Source: Clostridioides difficile
GTDB lineage: Bacteria > Bacillota > Clostridia > Peptostreptococcales > Peptostreptococcaceae
Assembly (NCBI RefSeq): GCF_900243075.1
Contig: NZ_OEZH01000097.1
Span: forward strand, 1 to 64,000
Length of the DNA: 64,000 nucleotides
Reading direction: 5' to 3'
Position numbers and translations under genes: made by a program. Positions 7,174-14,527 of the stretch are shown in pieces (position 1 is the stretch's first letter; each line of letters starts with the position of its first letter). The notes beneath the pieces were generated by a model, which worked only from the letters and a program-made list of their open reading frames with translations, was not told the DNA's origin and ran no database searches.

Positions 7174-7575
7174 TTGATAGAAAAACAATTATTTTATAAT
7201 AAAACTAATAAAAAAATTCAAATGTATTATGATTTAAATTATAAGTTTTATAACAGTCTTGATGATATGCGTTATAAGAAAAACATAAGCATTGAAAAAG
7301 TTAGAATTAAAACACATCTAGCACAGTTAGAATACAACTTTAAAATAATTAAATATACTTTAACCTCATTTTATATAAGTTATATATGTTCTATAAGTTT
7401 TATTTCTATAAAGTATAATAATTTTAATTTATTATATAATATTTTATTTATTTTAGCGACATTAGCTATATTTTGTATATATATAACTAAATTACATAAT
7501 AAAAATATTTTTTATCTAACTGCTCTTGAAGCATTAGAAAATATTAGCAACAGAAAACTCTATAAAGTAAAGTAA
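7174..7575 (+). CDS. Small two-helix membrane protein
   Basis: About 133 residues from a TTG at 7174 that follows AAGGAG by 8 bp; the upstream ATG at 7120 lies in the terminator stem. The N-terminal half is charged and helical. Two hydrophobic segments follow (about residues 70-90, IISYTL-type stretch to ICSISFISI, and about 98-116, ILFILATLAIFCIYI), then a short cytoplasmic tail. The layout of soluble helix plus two membrane helices resembles SLATT-type effectors of nucleotide-signalling defence systems, but no family motif is certain. Its position after the RelA/SpoT pair makes a defence or stress role conceivable. Confidence 0.6.
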   Translation: MIEKQLFYNKTNKKIQMYYDLNYKFYNSLDDMRYKKNISIEKVRIKTHLAQLEYNFKIIKYTLTSFYISYICSISFISIKYNNFNLLYNILFILATLAIFCIYITKLHNKNIFYLTALEALENISNRKLYKVK

Positions 7576-7620
7576 TTATTTAAAGATTAAAATAGTGATA
7601 AATAAAAAATAATTTAATGT

Positions 7621-7667
7621 AAAAACAAAGATTCTATTCAAATACATAGTAGTAATCTTTGTTTTTT
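7621..7667 (+). terminator. Terminator after the two-helix membrane protein
   Basis: AAAACAAAGATT pairs with AATCTTTGTTTT across a 20-nt AT loop, followed by a T run. It sits 46 bp after the stop codon. Confidence 0.7.
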
Positions 7668-7680
7668 TGTTGTTTATTTC

Positions 7681-7711
7681 TAATTCAAAGTAAAGAATTT
7701 ACTTTGAATTA
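7681..7711. repeat. Perfect 14-bp inverted repeat with a 3-nt loop
   Basis: TAATTCAAAGTAAA at 7681-7694 is followed by GAA and its exact complement at 7698-7711. It stands 30 bp before compound hairpin A. It may be a second terminator, or a block that isolates the hairpin from upstream transcription. Confidence 0.6.
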
Positions 7712-7740
7712 ATGTATTATACTCTTGTTTTTGCCACCTC

Positions 7741-7886
7741 AGCTTATCATATTTTTTTAGTATGTCAAAGCCAGTGTAAATTTTTTTTAGCCTAAAAACA
7801 TTGGCCAAAAAAATTTTACACTTAGCAAAGCTTTTTGACAAACTAACTCAAATATGAAATCTTCAGCTCAACAAAAACAACTCACG
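7741..7886 (+). promoter_or_regulatory. Compound hairpin A, candidate single-strand promoter or RNA leader
   Basis: Three nested helices: outer AGCTTATCATATTT (7741-) with AAATATGAAATCTTCAGCT (to 7868), middle TGTCAAAG (7763-7770) with CTTTTTGACA (7831-7840), inner AGTGTAAATTTTTTTTAGCC (7773-7792) with its near-complement (7803-7822). The 3' flank GCTCAACAAAAA then CAACTCACG is shared with element B at 12318. TTGACA, a consensus -35, lies in the middle stem; the -10 is unclear. The same helices recur at 12318 with different bases but preserved pairing, which implies selection for structure. It could be a single-stranded-DNA promoter of a conjugative leading region or a structured 5' leader. 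Confidence 0.65.
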
Positions 7887-7915
7887 AGTTGCTATTTTAA
7901 GGAGGTTATGAAATT

Positions 7916-8923
7916 ATGAATAACAATAATACTTTTGATATTGATGTAACAATAGTTTTAAATGAAGAAAAAAATGGTATAGAATTACATTTTAATGATA
8001 AACCATCAGAGGAAATTAGAAATTTATTAAAATCTAATAATTTTAAATGGTCTAGATATAATAAATGCTGGTTTGCTAAACAAAATGATAAAACAATATC
8101 TTTTGCAAACTCTTTAACTAATACAACAATAGAAGAAATGAAAGATAAAAGCAATGAATATAAAGAACAAAAACAGATAAACATAAAAAATAAATTAGCT
8201 GAAATTGATATAGATGATATAGAAAGTTACATAGTACCTGTTGAAATAAGTAAACGAGAGAACGAAAATGCTTTTTTTAGAAATACCGAAACAGACCACA
8301 CAAAATGTTTACAAAATGAATTGATATATTTTAATAAACTTGTTATGAATACACTACAAAATAATACTAATTTAGAAATTGAACATTACTTAAAATCAGC
8401 CTTACAAAAATTCAAAAAAAATTATACAGAAGCTTATATTAAATATCTAAATCATAAAGGTAATAATCCATCATGGTTAATAACTGGTAGAGGTGGCAGA
8501 AATTCAACAAAAGACAAAAAAATTAATGACAGGCAACATAAACTTATGATGAATACTATTGATATGAAAGATAACTTTTATGAGAAATGTGAAAACATAA
8601 AATATAAAATACAAAAAGCAAAAGAATTGAGAGAAAAAAAAGAATTTGAAGAATGGACAAAAAATATAATAATTCCTAAATTTAAAAGAATTAAAAAAAA
8701 TATTAATGCTTCTGCAACTGATAATATATTTGATGGTAATACAACATTTGCAATGACAATGCATGAATATGATAATTTCTTTATATTAAAAAATTGGGGA
8801 GCTTGGAGAATATATTTTAAAAGTGGTGTTGAACTATACAGTACTAAAACAACAGAAACGTTAGAAGATGCTAAAAAATGGCTAATATATTACCTACAAA
8901 AAAATGCTAAAAAAGAAGCTTAA
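7916..8923 (+). CDS. Accessory protein of mobile elements, unknown function
   Basis: 335 residues behind an AAGGAGG ribosome binding site. Residues 15-60 (GIELHFNDKPSEEIRNLL to KWSRYNKCWFAKQND) match a short N-terminal domain seen in many large plasmid and integrative-element proteins, often joined to helicase, methylase or protease-like modules. The middle is highly charged and helical. The C-terminal 70 residues (FAMTMHEYDNFFILKNWGAW onward) form another compact region of unknown function. It is the first gene after compound hairpin A, and the methyltransferase-like gene follows 65 bp later, so an anti-restriction or leading-region role is plausible but unproven. Confidence 0.6.
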   Translation: MNNNNTFDIDVTIVLNEEKNGIELHFNDKPSEEIRNLLKSNNFKWSRYNKCWFAKQNDKTISFANSLTNTTIEEMKDKSNEYKEQKQINIKNKLAEIDIDDIESYIVPVEISKRENENAFFRNTETDHTKCLQNELIYFNKLVMNTLQNNTNLEIEHYLKSALQKFKKNYTEAYIKYLNHKGNNPSWLITGRGGRNSTKDKKINDRQHKLMMNTIDMKDNFYEKCENIKYKIQKAKELREKKEFEEWTKNIIIPKFKRIKKNINASATDNIFDGNTTFAMTMHEYDNFFILKNWGAWRIYFKSGVELYSTKTTETLEDAKKWLIYYLQKNAKKEA

Positions 8924-8988
8924 TGTAAAATAAATATTTTAGGAAGTTAATTTAATTATTAGCTTCCTATTTATAAAGGAGTTAAAAA

Positions 8989-9855
8989 ATGAACAGTATT
9001 GTAAACTACAAAAATAGAGGTAATTTTGGGAGAAGTAATTACAGAGGCAATACAAGTGGAAAAATTATTTTAGACTTACATAAAGTATATCAATTTGATT
9101 CAATGAGTGATTATATGTCTGGTTCTTTTACAACAGAAGATGTAGCAAATTATTTAAATATATCATCAAATTGCTATGATTTAAATAGTGGATTTGATTT
9201 AATTGACAATGACATTAAAGAAAGAAATGAATTCATTTTCTGGCATCCTCCATATTGGGATATAGTAAAATTTTCAGGAAATGTATATGGAAATGAAATA
9301 CTAAAAAATGATTTATCTCATATAAAAGATTATTATGAATTTGTAAAAAAGTTAAATTTTTGTTTGACAAAACAGTTTAATACACTTGAAAAAGGTGGTA
9401 GAATAGCTATTTTAATGGCAGACGTGAAAAAAAATAAAAAGCTTTATTCTATGCTTTTAGATATAAATAAGCTTGGTACAACAGAGCAAATCATTATAAA
9501 ACAACAAAATAATTGCATGAGTGATAATAAAATATATTCAAACAATAATTTTATAAGAATAGCTCATGAGTACATTTTGATATTAAGAAAAGATAATCCT
9601 CTTATAATCCCTTTTAGAATAACTAAAACTGATTTTTTTGATATAAGAGATAGTTTAAAAATAACTTGGAAGGATTTAGTTGCTAATGTACTAGAGAATT
9701 TGAATAAAAAAGCTTATTTAAATGAAATATACAACAAAATCGAGGGACATAAAAAATGTAATTCAAACAAAAACTGGAAAGAAAAAATTAGGCAGACTCT
9801 TCAAGAAAATAAAATATTTTATAAAATTGATAGAGGTTTATGGGGTCTAAAATAA
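8989..9855 (+). CDS. DNA methyltransferase-like protein with winged-helix C-terminus
   Basis: 288 residues. The segment DYMSGSFTTEDVAN followed by YDLNSGFDLI (residues 38-70) looks like a worn SAM-binding motif I of the form DPxxGSGTT followed by a GxDLN strand. FWHPPYWDIVKFSG near residue 84 is the (D/N/H)PPY catalytic motif IV, and GGRIAILMADV near 141 is the following strand. The C-terminal 65 residues (ITWKDLVANVLENL through DRGLWGL) resemble a HARE-type winged helix that reads DNA. It would methylate adenine or cytosine in DNA, probably protecting incoming plasmid DNA. The Phe replacing the second Gly of the SAM motif raises doubt about activity. Confidence 0.7.
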   Translation: MNSIVNYKNRGNFGRSNYRGNTSGKIILDLHKVYQFDSMSDYMSGSFTTEDVANYLNISSNCYDLNSGFDLIDNDIKERNEFIFWHPPYWDIVKFSGNVYGNEILKNDLSHIKDYYEFVKKLNFCLTKQFNTLEKGGRIAILMADVKKNKKLYSMLLDINKLGTTEQIIIKQQNNCMSDNKIYSNNNFIRIAHEYILILRKDNPLIIPFRITKTDFFDIRDSLKITWKDLVANVLENLNKKAYLNEIYNKIEGHKKCNSNKNWKEKIRQTLQENKIFYKIDRGLWGLK

Positions 9856-9866
9856 TAATAAAAAAA

Positions 9867-9883
9867 ATGTCCCCTGGGGACAT
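9867..9883. terminator. GTCCCC-family hairpin after the methyltransferase-like gene
   Basis: ATGTCCCCTGGGGACAT at 9867-9883 is a perfect palindrome preceded by an A run. It lies 12 bp after the stop codon. The flank after it (ATAAAATAA) has no T run on the plus strand, so termination may be stronger in the other direction. Confidence 0.65.
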
Positions 9884-10049
9884 AAAATAATATATATTAA
9901 AAACTCAATGCTTCTTATACAACCTATAATATGTAATTTGTATAATTACTATCTATTAGGGAACACTCCTAGTATACATAGCATATTATTAAAATAAAAC
10001 ATTCTTTATAAATAAAGTAAATTTTATGATGTGTATAGGAAGGTGCATA

Positions 10050-10400
10050 ATGAATTTAGATAAAATATATATTATAATTGGAAATAGAATAAAAAATTTC
10101 AGAAAAAAATTAGGCTATAGCCAAAAAACATTAGCTAAAAAAGTTGGTGTAGCTTATACATATATCGGTCAAATTGAACGTGCAGAAAAAAAGGCATCTT
10201 TTCATAGTCTTTTAAAAATAGCAAATGCTTTAGAAATGCCATTAGAAATTTTACTTGAAAATATTATACTAAATGATGATGAAGTTGAAACAGTATCTTC
10301 TGAGTGCTACGAATTGATTGATGCTTTATCACTGAAAGAGCAAAAAATTATGCTTAAATTAATAAAAGAAATAATTGAATATGGGGAAGTATCAAAATAG
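10050..10400 (+). CDS. XRE-family HTH transcriptional regulator
   Basis: About 116 residues from the ATG at 10050, which has AGGAAGG 4 bp upstream; the upstream in-frame ATG lacks a site. Residues 8-62 form a Cro/C1-type helix-turn-helix (RKKLGYSQKTLAKKVGVAYT, then GQIERAEKKASFHSLLKIA). The C-terminal 50 residues (ECYELIDALSLKEQKIMLKL) are a helical dimerisation tail shared with other small clostridial XRE proteins. It probably represses its own or neighbouring accessory genes. It stands alone between two terminators. Confidence 0.85.
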   Translation: MNLDKIYIIIGNRIKNFRKKLGYSQKTLAKKVGVAYTYIGQIERAEKKASFHSLLKIANALEMPLEILLENIILNDDEVETVSSECYELIDALSLKEQKIMLKLIKEIIEYGEVSK

Positions 10401-10409
10401 AAATTTAAT

Positions 10410-10449
10410 AAAAAAAGATGTCATTAGATTAATTTAGACATCTTTTTTT
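10410..10449 (+). terminator. Rho-independent terminator after the XRE gene
   Basis: AAAAAAGATGTC pairs with GACATCTTTTTT around an AT loop, with T7 on the plus strand. It starts 10 bp after the stop codon and shares the GATGTC arm with several GTCCCC hairpins. Confidence 0.85.
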
Positions 10450-10521
10450 ATTTTATGATAAAATATATATAGTATATATTTTATAATTTTAATATCTATA
10501 AGTGGTATAAAAGGAGTCCAT

Positions 10522-11055
10522 ATGATAAAAATTGAAGCAAAGAATGGTAAAAAAGTTATAAAAAAAACAATAGAAGTTGAATACATAGATTGTAATATAA
10601 ATAAAGATGGAGAATGGATAAAGGAAAATGTATCTGCTTATAAACTAAAAAGTTTATCGAATGATGATAATATTGATTTTTTATATTACCTAGATGAAAA
10701 AGGAGACAAATTTGAAATTTTTATAGAGAAATATTTTACTTTATCTAGTAGAAATTCTACATTGTATATTTATGCTTTTTGTCCAGATTTATTTATTAGA
10801 AAAGATTTATTGGAACGAATTAATAAATCAAATATAAAGATTTCTCCTATACTAGTTTGTTTTGAAAGTCCAAGAAAAATAATAAAAATTAAAAAATTTT
10901 TATTTCCTCGCTATTGGACAAATTACATGAAAGTTACATGGTTAAAAAATAATAATCATCTATATCTAGTTAATACAAAATTTATATTTACGAAAAACGT
11001 AGTTATATGTAAACAATATATAAATAAACATCAAGATTATATATATAATTACTAG
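10522..11055 (+). CDS. Hypothetical protein
   Basis: 177 residues behind AAAAGGAG. It is basic, with many Lys and Ile residues, no signal peptide and no membrane helix. A hydrophobic-basic tract near residue 116 (SPRKIIKIKKFLFPRYWTNY) and many aromatic residues toward the C-terminus suggest a beta-rich soluble fold. I do not recognise a family. It may form an operon with the BlaI-type gene 38 bp downstream. Confidence 0.55.
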   Translation: MIKIEAKNGKKVIKKTIEVEYIDCNINKDGEWIKENVSAYKLKSLSNDDNIDFLYYLDEKGDKFEIFIEKYFTLSSRNSTLYIYAFCPDLFIRKDLLERINKSNIKISPILVCFESPRKIIKIKKFLFPRYWTNYMKVTWLKNNNHLYLVNTKFIFTKNVVICKQYINKHQDYIYNY

Positions 11056-11093
11056 CTTGAAAATATAGGTATAGAGGAAAGGATTATAATTAT

Positions 11094-11426
11094 ATGCATA
11101 TACAAAAAATACCAAAATCGGAATTTAAAGTAATGAAGTTTATTTGGGAAATAAATGATATAATTACATCTAAAATGGTAACTAAAAATATGAGAGAAAA
11201 ATATAGTTGGAAAACAACAACTACACTCACTTTTTTAAAAAAGCTTGTTGAAAAGAATTTCCTAAATGCAGAAAAAATAAATGGATTGACACATTATAGA
11301 ATATTAATAACTAAAGAAGAATATATAAAATTTGCAAAAAAAAAAATTTTAGAAGATATACATGATAATTCAATAGAAAGCTTAATTGATTCTTTACTTG
11401 TTATTCTCAAAACTCAAAAAAAATAA
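11094..11426 (+). CDS. BlaI/MecI-family repressor
   Basis: 110 residues. The N-terminal winged helix fits BlaI: IPKSEFKVMKFIWEINDIIT, then WKTTTTLTFLKKLVEKNFL, with TT(T)xxTxLxxLxxK as the recognition helix. The C-terminal dimerisation and cleavage region is short. BlaI proteins repress target operons until a BlaR1-type M56 protease inactivates them; the two M56 genes on this element, at about 15-18 kb, are possible partners. This copy is 5 kb away on the other strand and, unlike the one at 16273, is not joined to a protease gene. Confidence 0.85.
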   Translation: MHIQKIPKSEFKVMKFIWEINDIITSKMVTKNMREKYSWKTTTTLTFLKKLVEKNFLNAEKINGLTHYRILITKEEYIKFAKKKILEDIHDNSIESLIDSLLVILKTQKK

Positions 11427-11476
11427 GAAAAAGGGTGTCTCAAAATGAATTTTTTAATTCATGGGACGCTTTTTTT
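11427..11476 (+). terminator. Terminator after the BlaI-like gene
   Basis: AAAAGGGTGTCTCAAAATGAATT pairs imperfectly with AATTCATGGGACGCTTTTTTT. The T7 tract follows on the plus strand. The rest of the gap to 11584 shows nothing else. Confidence 0.75.
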
Positions 11477-11584
11477 GTATGAAATCAAACATATTTTTAT
11501 CATTTCAACAATGAAAAATAGGCTTATATATATTTTGAAACAGCTCTTTCTTTAATTAACATAAATTTAATATTAAGTTACATA

Positions 11585-12046
11585 TTATTCTTCATATATA
11601 AGATATCTGCTACTTTCTTCAATTTTTATAATATGTTTTAAAAATTCTTTAATTTCATTTTGATTTACACCTACAAATTGATGCCTAATTAAACATTTTT
11701 CAATGTGTGTAGAATATTTTTCTACTAATTTGTATGAAAATGGTATAATACATGCACTAATGTTATTTGTTTCATTTTTTACACTTAAACTATTTATATA
11801 TATTAAAATATTTTTTATATTTTCTACATTTTCTTTTTTTCTTTTATTGTCCATTGTATAATCAAGTACAAATTTCAATGTTACTTCCATATTTGAAGTT
11901 ATTCCATTCAATGTAGAGCTCCATATGTCAAAATATAAACTAGAACCGACTATTTCTTTATGTAAAACTGCATAACCATTTGCGTAATCTGCAAAACTTA
12001 TACCTAACATTCCATTGTTAATTTTTTCAACTTCATTTTCTATCAT
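11585..12046 (-). CDS. Hypothetical protein
   Basis: 153 residues with no signal peptide. It begins MIENEVEKINNGMLGISFAD and ends with an acidic helix (KHIIKIEESSRYLIYEE). No family is recognised. It points against its neighbours. A 19-codon frame with a good GGAGG ribosome binding site ends at an ATGA overlap with its start, so its translation may be coupled to that upstream frame, or the true N-terminus may have been lost to a frameshift there. Confidence 0.55.
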   Translation of the reverse strand: MIENEVEKINNGMLGISFADYANGYAVLHKEIVGSSLYFDIWSSTLNGITSNMEVTLKFVLDYTMDNKRKKENVENIKNILIYINSLSVKNETNNISACIIPFSYKLVEKYSTHIEKCLIRHQFVGVNQNEIKEFLKHIIKIEESSRYLIYEE

Positions 12047-12102
12047 TTCAACATTTTTTTATCAACTTTTAAATCTAATATTGTACTAAATTTTATATCC
12101 AT
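12043..12102 (-). CDS. 19-residue coupled upstream frame
   Basis: ATG at 12100-12102 follows GGAGGATTGAAAA and opens a 19-codon frame (MDIKFSTILDLKVDKKMLK). It ends in TGA that overlaps the ATG of the 153-residue gene (ATGA). It could be a leader peptide. It could equally be the original N-terminus of the downstream protein, separated by a frame change. The downstream gene itself has no convincing ribosome binding site, which favours coupling. Confidence 0.35.
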   Translation of the reverse strand: MDIKFSTILDLKVDKKMLK

Positions 12103-12317
12103 TTTTCAATCCTCCATTTATTTCTTATATAATTTATATTATAGCAGTTATTTATGTGCTTCTTTAAAAAAGTTTTTTACCTTTACTTATTCCCCTTAGT
12201 TTTCACTATATTTTAGAATGACACCCCCTTTTTATAGAAATAATGTAATGTTGAAAATCTATGTAAAGATATTTTTTATTATAAGTAAAATACTTCACTC
12301 TGTTTTTTTTTCGCAAC

Positions 12318-12461
12318 AGCATAGACTATATTTTTTTTATTGTCAAAACCGACTAAAAAAATATTAATATAAACAACATCTTAATATTTTTTTAGTCTAG
12401 TAAACTTTTTGACAAACAAAAAATATAGTCTATTTAATGCTCAACAAAAAAACAACTCACG
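12318..12461 (+). promoter_or_regulatory. Compound hairpin B, candidate single-strand promoter or RNA leader
   Basis: Second copy of the architecture at 7741. The outer helix is AGCATAGACTATATTTTTT (12318-) with AAAAAATATAGTCTATTTAATGCT (to 12441), the middle TGTCAAAA (12341-12348) with CTTTTTGACA (12405-12414), and the inner a perfect 17-bp pair (12351-12367 with 12381-12397). TTGACA at 12409-12414 is followed 16 bp later by TATTTA, a fair -10. GCTCAACAAAAA and CAACTCACG follow as in element A. Inner and outer arms differ in sequence from A but pair equally well. The gap 12103-12510 contains nothing else recognised. Confidence 0.65.
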
Positions 12462-12510
12462 TTTGTATATCATAAATTATTAGTTTTAAAATTTAAAGGG
12501 GGAAAATAAT

Positions 12511-13032
12511 ATGAGTACAAGAGGATTAATAGGTTATAGAACTACAAAAAGAAGAGATAATACAAATAATGTATTTGGAATTTATAATCATGAATCAAGT
12601 GAATTTATCTATAAGGGGCTTGATGTTTTAGAAATATATTACGACCATTCAAAAAAAGATTTTATTAATATATTCAAATCAAAAACTTGGGATAATTCAG
12701 TAGATGCACATGTTAATGATACATTAAGTATCTTTAGTTTAAAAAAAGAAAAATTTAAAAATTATTCAAATTTCTTACTAAAAGGTGTTTTTTGTGAATA
12801 TGCTTATATTTATAATTTACAAACTGATGAACTAGAAGTCTATGAAACTATCAAAAATAAGCCTTATTTTAAAAATCAATATAAATATGAATCAAATTAT
12901 TATTTAAATTTAGCTTTTATAGTAACTAGAGAAAATGTTCATTTCATTTTAAATTTATTTTATCATTCTTTGAGACTTGGTGATGATGCATTAATTAGAA
13001 TGTATATGAGAGACCTAAAAAATAAAAAATAA
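12511..13032 (+). CDS. Hypothetical accessory protein (MSTRG-type)
   Basis: 173 residues behind AAAGGGGG. The N-terminus MSTRGLIGYRTTKRR is a pattern I associate with phage and conjugative-element proteins that begin MSTRG and have no known function. It has no signal peptide or membrane helix and is rich in aromatic residues (Tyr, Phe). It is the only gene directly downstream of compound hairpin B. A perfect 15-bp hairpin follows 18 bp after its stop. Its control by the same type of element as the 7916 gene suggests expression at the same stage. Confidence 0.6.
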   Translation: MSTRGLIGYRTTKRRDNTNNVFGIYNHESSEFIYKGLDVLEIYYDHSKKDFINIFKSKTWDNSVDAHVNDTLSIFSLKKEKFKNYSNFLLKGVFCEYAYIYNLQTDELEVYETIKNKPYFKNQYKYESNYYLNLAFIVTRENVHFILNLFYHSLRLGDDALIRMYMRDLKNKK

Positions 13033-13050
13033 TCTATTACTATACATAAT

Positions 13051-13085
13051 ATTCAACTGAAATATAGTACATATTTCAGTTGAAT
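13051..13085. terminator. Perfect 15-bp hairpin between two accessory genes
   Basis: ATTCAACTGAAATAT pairs exactly with its complement around AGTAC. No strong T run follows, so it may be an RNA stabiliser or processing site rather than a classical terminator. Confidence 0.6.
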
Positions 13086-13113
13086 AAATAAAATAATTAT
13101 TTTGGAGGATAAA

Positions 13114-13383
13114 ATGATATATCATAATAAAAAAATTGAGACTTATTTCATTGATGGAATTGAATATTATAAAAGCAATCACAGAATGGTATATAATAAA
13201 GAATTTCATCGTAGACACGGAAAGAATTGGAGTGTAAAAGAATTAAGCTATTTATGTAAAATGCGACCTTATATGAATTGGAAGAATTTAAGTATGGCAC
13301 TTGAAAGGACTCAAAGCACTTGCATGAATAAATATAATGAATTAAAAAAAAATAATAAAATAGATTTTTACAAAAATATATAA
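13114..13383 (+). CDS. Small Myb/SANT-like DNA-binding protein
   Basis: 89 residues from the ATG at 13114, which has TTGGAGG 6 bp upstream; an in-frame TTG at 13102 overlaps that site. Residues 35-80 (NWSVKELSYLCKMRPYMNWK, then ALERTQSTCMNKYNEL) match the pattern of small phage and plasmid Myb/SANT-like domains, with spaced aromatic residues and a Gx(R)T(x)xxxxxK recognition helix. It probably binds DNA. It is part of a run of small plus-strand genes with close spacing. Confidence 0.6.
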   Translation: MIYHNKKIETYFIDGIEYYKSNHRMVYNKEFHRRHGKNWSVKELSYLCKMRPYMNWKNLSMALERTQSTCMNKYNELKKNNKIDFYKNI

Positions 13384-13433
13384 ATATGTGAAATTTAAAT
13401 TTAACAAATTAAATACTTTAGGAGGTATTAATA

Positions 13434-13670
13434 ATGGAAGTATATATTATATCTGAAACTTTTGGAAACTCTTCTAATGAGTCTAATATCATTGGAATAG
13501 CTTCATCAAAGCAAGAATTAAATAAATGTATTATAAAAATGAAAAAAGAAAATCTAATTGATACAAACTTAGAGTTAAATCTTAATTCAAACATAAATAT
13601 AGAAATATTAAATAAAAATATAGACTTTATTAATATAGAAAAAGTAGAGTTAAATATATTTAACTGCTAA
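13434..13670 (+). CDS. Hypothetical protein, 78 residues
   Basis: It starts behind GGAGG with good spacing, 50 bp after the Myb-like gene, and is probably in the same operon. It is acidic and Asn/Ile/Leu-rich, beginning MEVYIISETFGNSS. No family, signal or membrane segment is seen. Confidence 0.5.
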   Translation: MEVYIISETFGNSSNESNIIGIASSKQELNKCIIKMKKENLIDTNLELNLNSNINIEILNKNIDFINIEKVELNIFNC

Positions 13671-13775
13671 TAATAAACACATATATGGTTCTAATACAAT
13701 TGAATAAAATGCATTAAATTTTAAATGATGTAATTATGGTATAATAAAATAAAGATGCAAAAAGGAGTGATAATT

Positions 13776-13943
13776 ATGGCTACAGCAAGAAATATTATAA
13801 ATGAATTTTATAATTTGGATGAAAACGAACAAGAAAAAGTAATAAAGGAACTTTTAGATTTTAATGCAAAAAAAAATCTTGATGAAATGATGGATGATAC
13901 AATAGATGATAATATTGAAGCTCTAAGAAAGTTGGCTGAATAA
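13776..13943 (+). CDS. Putative antitoxin of the Doc-like pair
   Basis: 55 residues from the ATG at 13776, behind AAAGGAG; the earlier ATG at 13755 lies before that site. The N-terminus MATARNIINEFYNLDENEQE and the acidic C-terminus (MMDDTIDDNIEALRKLAE) are typical of small antitoxins, where a disordered acidic tail wraps the toxin. Its stop TAA overlaps the ATG of the Doc-like gene by one base, which is strong evidence for co-translation. No DNA-binding motif is certain. Confidence 0.7.
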   Translation: MATARNIINEFYNLDENEQEKVIKELLDFNAKKNLDEMMDDTIDDNIEALRKLAE

Positions 13944-14323
13944 TGTATATCTCATTAACATTAGATGAGATTTTAAAATATCATCAAAAAATAATAGCTA
14001 AAAGTGGTGGCTCTCAAGGTATCAAAGATATAAAATTATTAGATAGTGCTCTTAATAGAGCAAATGCAACTTTTTCTGGAATTGACTTATATAAAACAAT
14101 TGAAGAAAAAATATCAGTTACGACACATAGTTTAATAAGTAACCATTGTTTTATTGACGGAAATAAAAGAATTGGTATTTCTACAATGCTTTTATTATGC
14201 AAATTAAATAAAATTTCAATAGAATATTCTCAAAGTGAACTTGTTAAATTAGGATTGGAAATTGCTTCTAATATCGCTGATGAAATATATATTCTTGATT
14301 GGATAAAAAAACATAAACAATAA
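13943..14323 (+). CDS. Doc-like (death-on-curing) Fic-fold toxin
   Basis: 126 residues, the normal length for Doc. The active-site loop is HCFIDGNKRIG near residue 70, close to Doc HxFx(D/N)xNKR but with Gly in the position of Ala, as in Fic AMP-transferases. The N-terminal LTLDEILKYHQKIIAKSGG and IKLLDSALNRANATF fit the Doc helical core. Doc phosphorylates EF-Tu and stops translation. The DGNKR form leaves open whether this one phosphorylates or adds AMP. It forms a pair with the overlapping small antitoxin gene and would stabilise the plasmid. Confidence 0.85.
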   Translation: MYISLTLDEILKYHQKIIAKSGGSQGIKDIKLLDSALNRANATFSGIDLYKTIEEKISVTTHSLISNHCFIDGNKRIGISTMLLLCKLNKISIEYSQSELVKLGLEIASNIADEIYILDWIKKHKQ

Positions 14324-14351
14324 AAAAGATGCCCCCAGGGGACATCTTTTT
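14322..14351 (+). terminator. GTCCCC-family terminator after the Doc-like gene
   Basis: AAAAAAGATGCCCCC pairs with GGGGACATCTTTTT directly after the stop codon. A C replaces the T of the usual GATGTCCCC arm. Confidence 0.85.
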
Positions 14352-14481
14352 CACCTTATAGATAAATATATAAATTATACATATAATTATTAACTTAAAA
14401 GTATAATCTTAGAGAATATATATCATTTTATCTTAGTTTTTGATTTCTGTTTAAGTAATTTGAGAGCTCATTTTATACATA

Positions 14482-14515
14482 AAAAAGACACTTCAATTTT
14501 AAAGAAGTGACTTTT
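14482..14515 (-). terminator. Terminator of the peptidoglycan-binding protein gene
   Basis: AAAAGACACTTC pairs with GAAGTGACTTTT with one mismatch, just beyond the stop of the minus-strand gene at 14528. The gap 14352-14481 shows nothing recognisable. Confidence 0.75.
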
Positions 14516-14527
14516 CTGGTTATGTAA

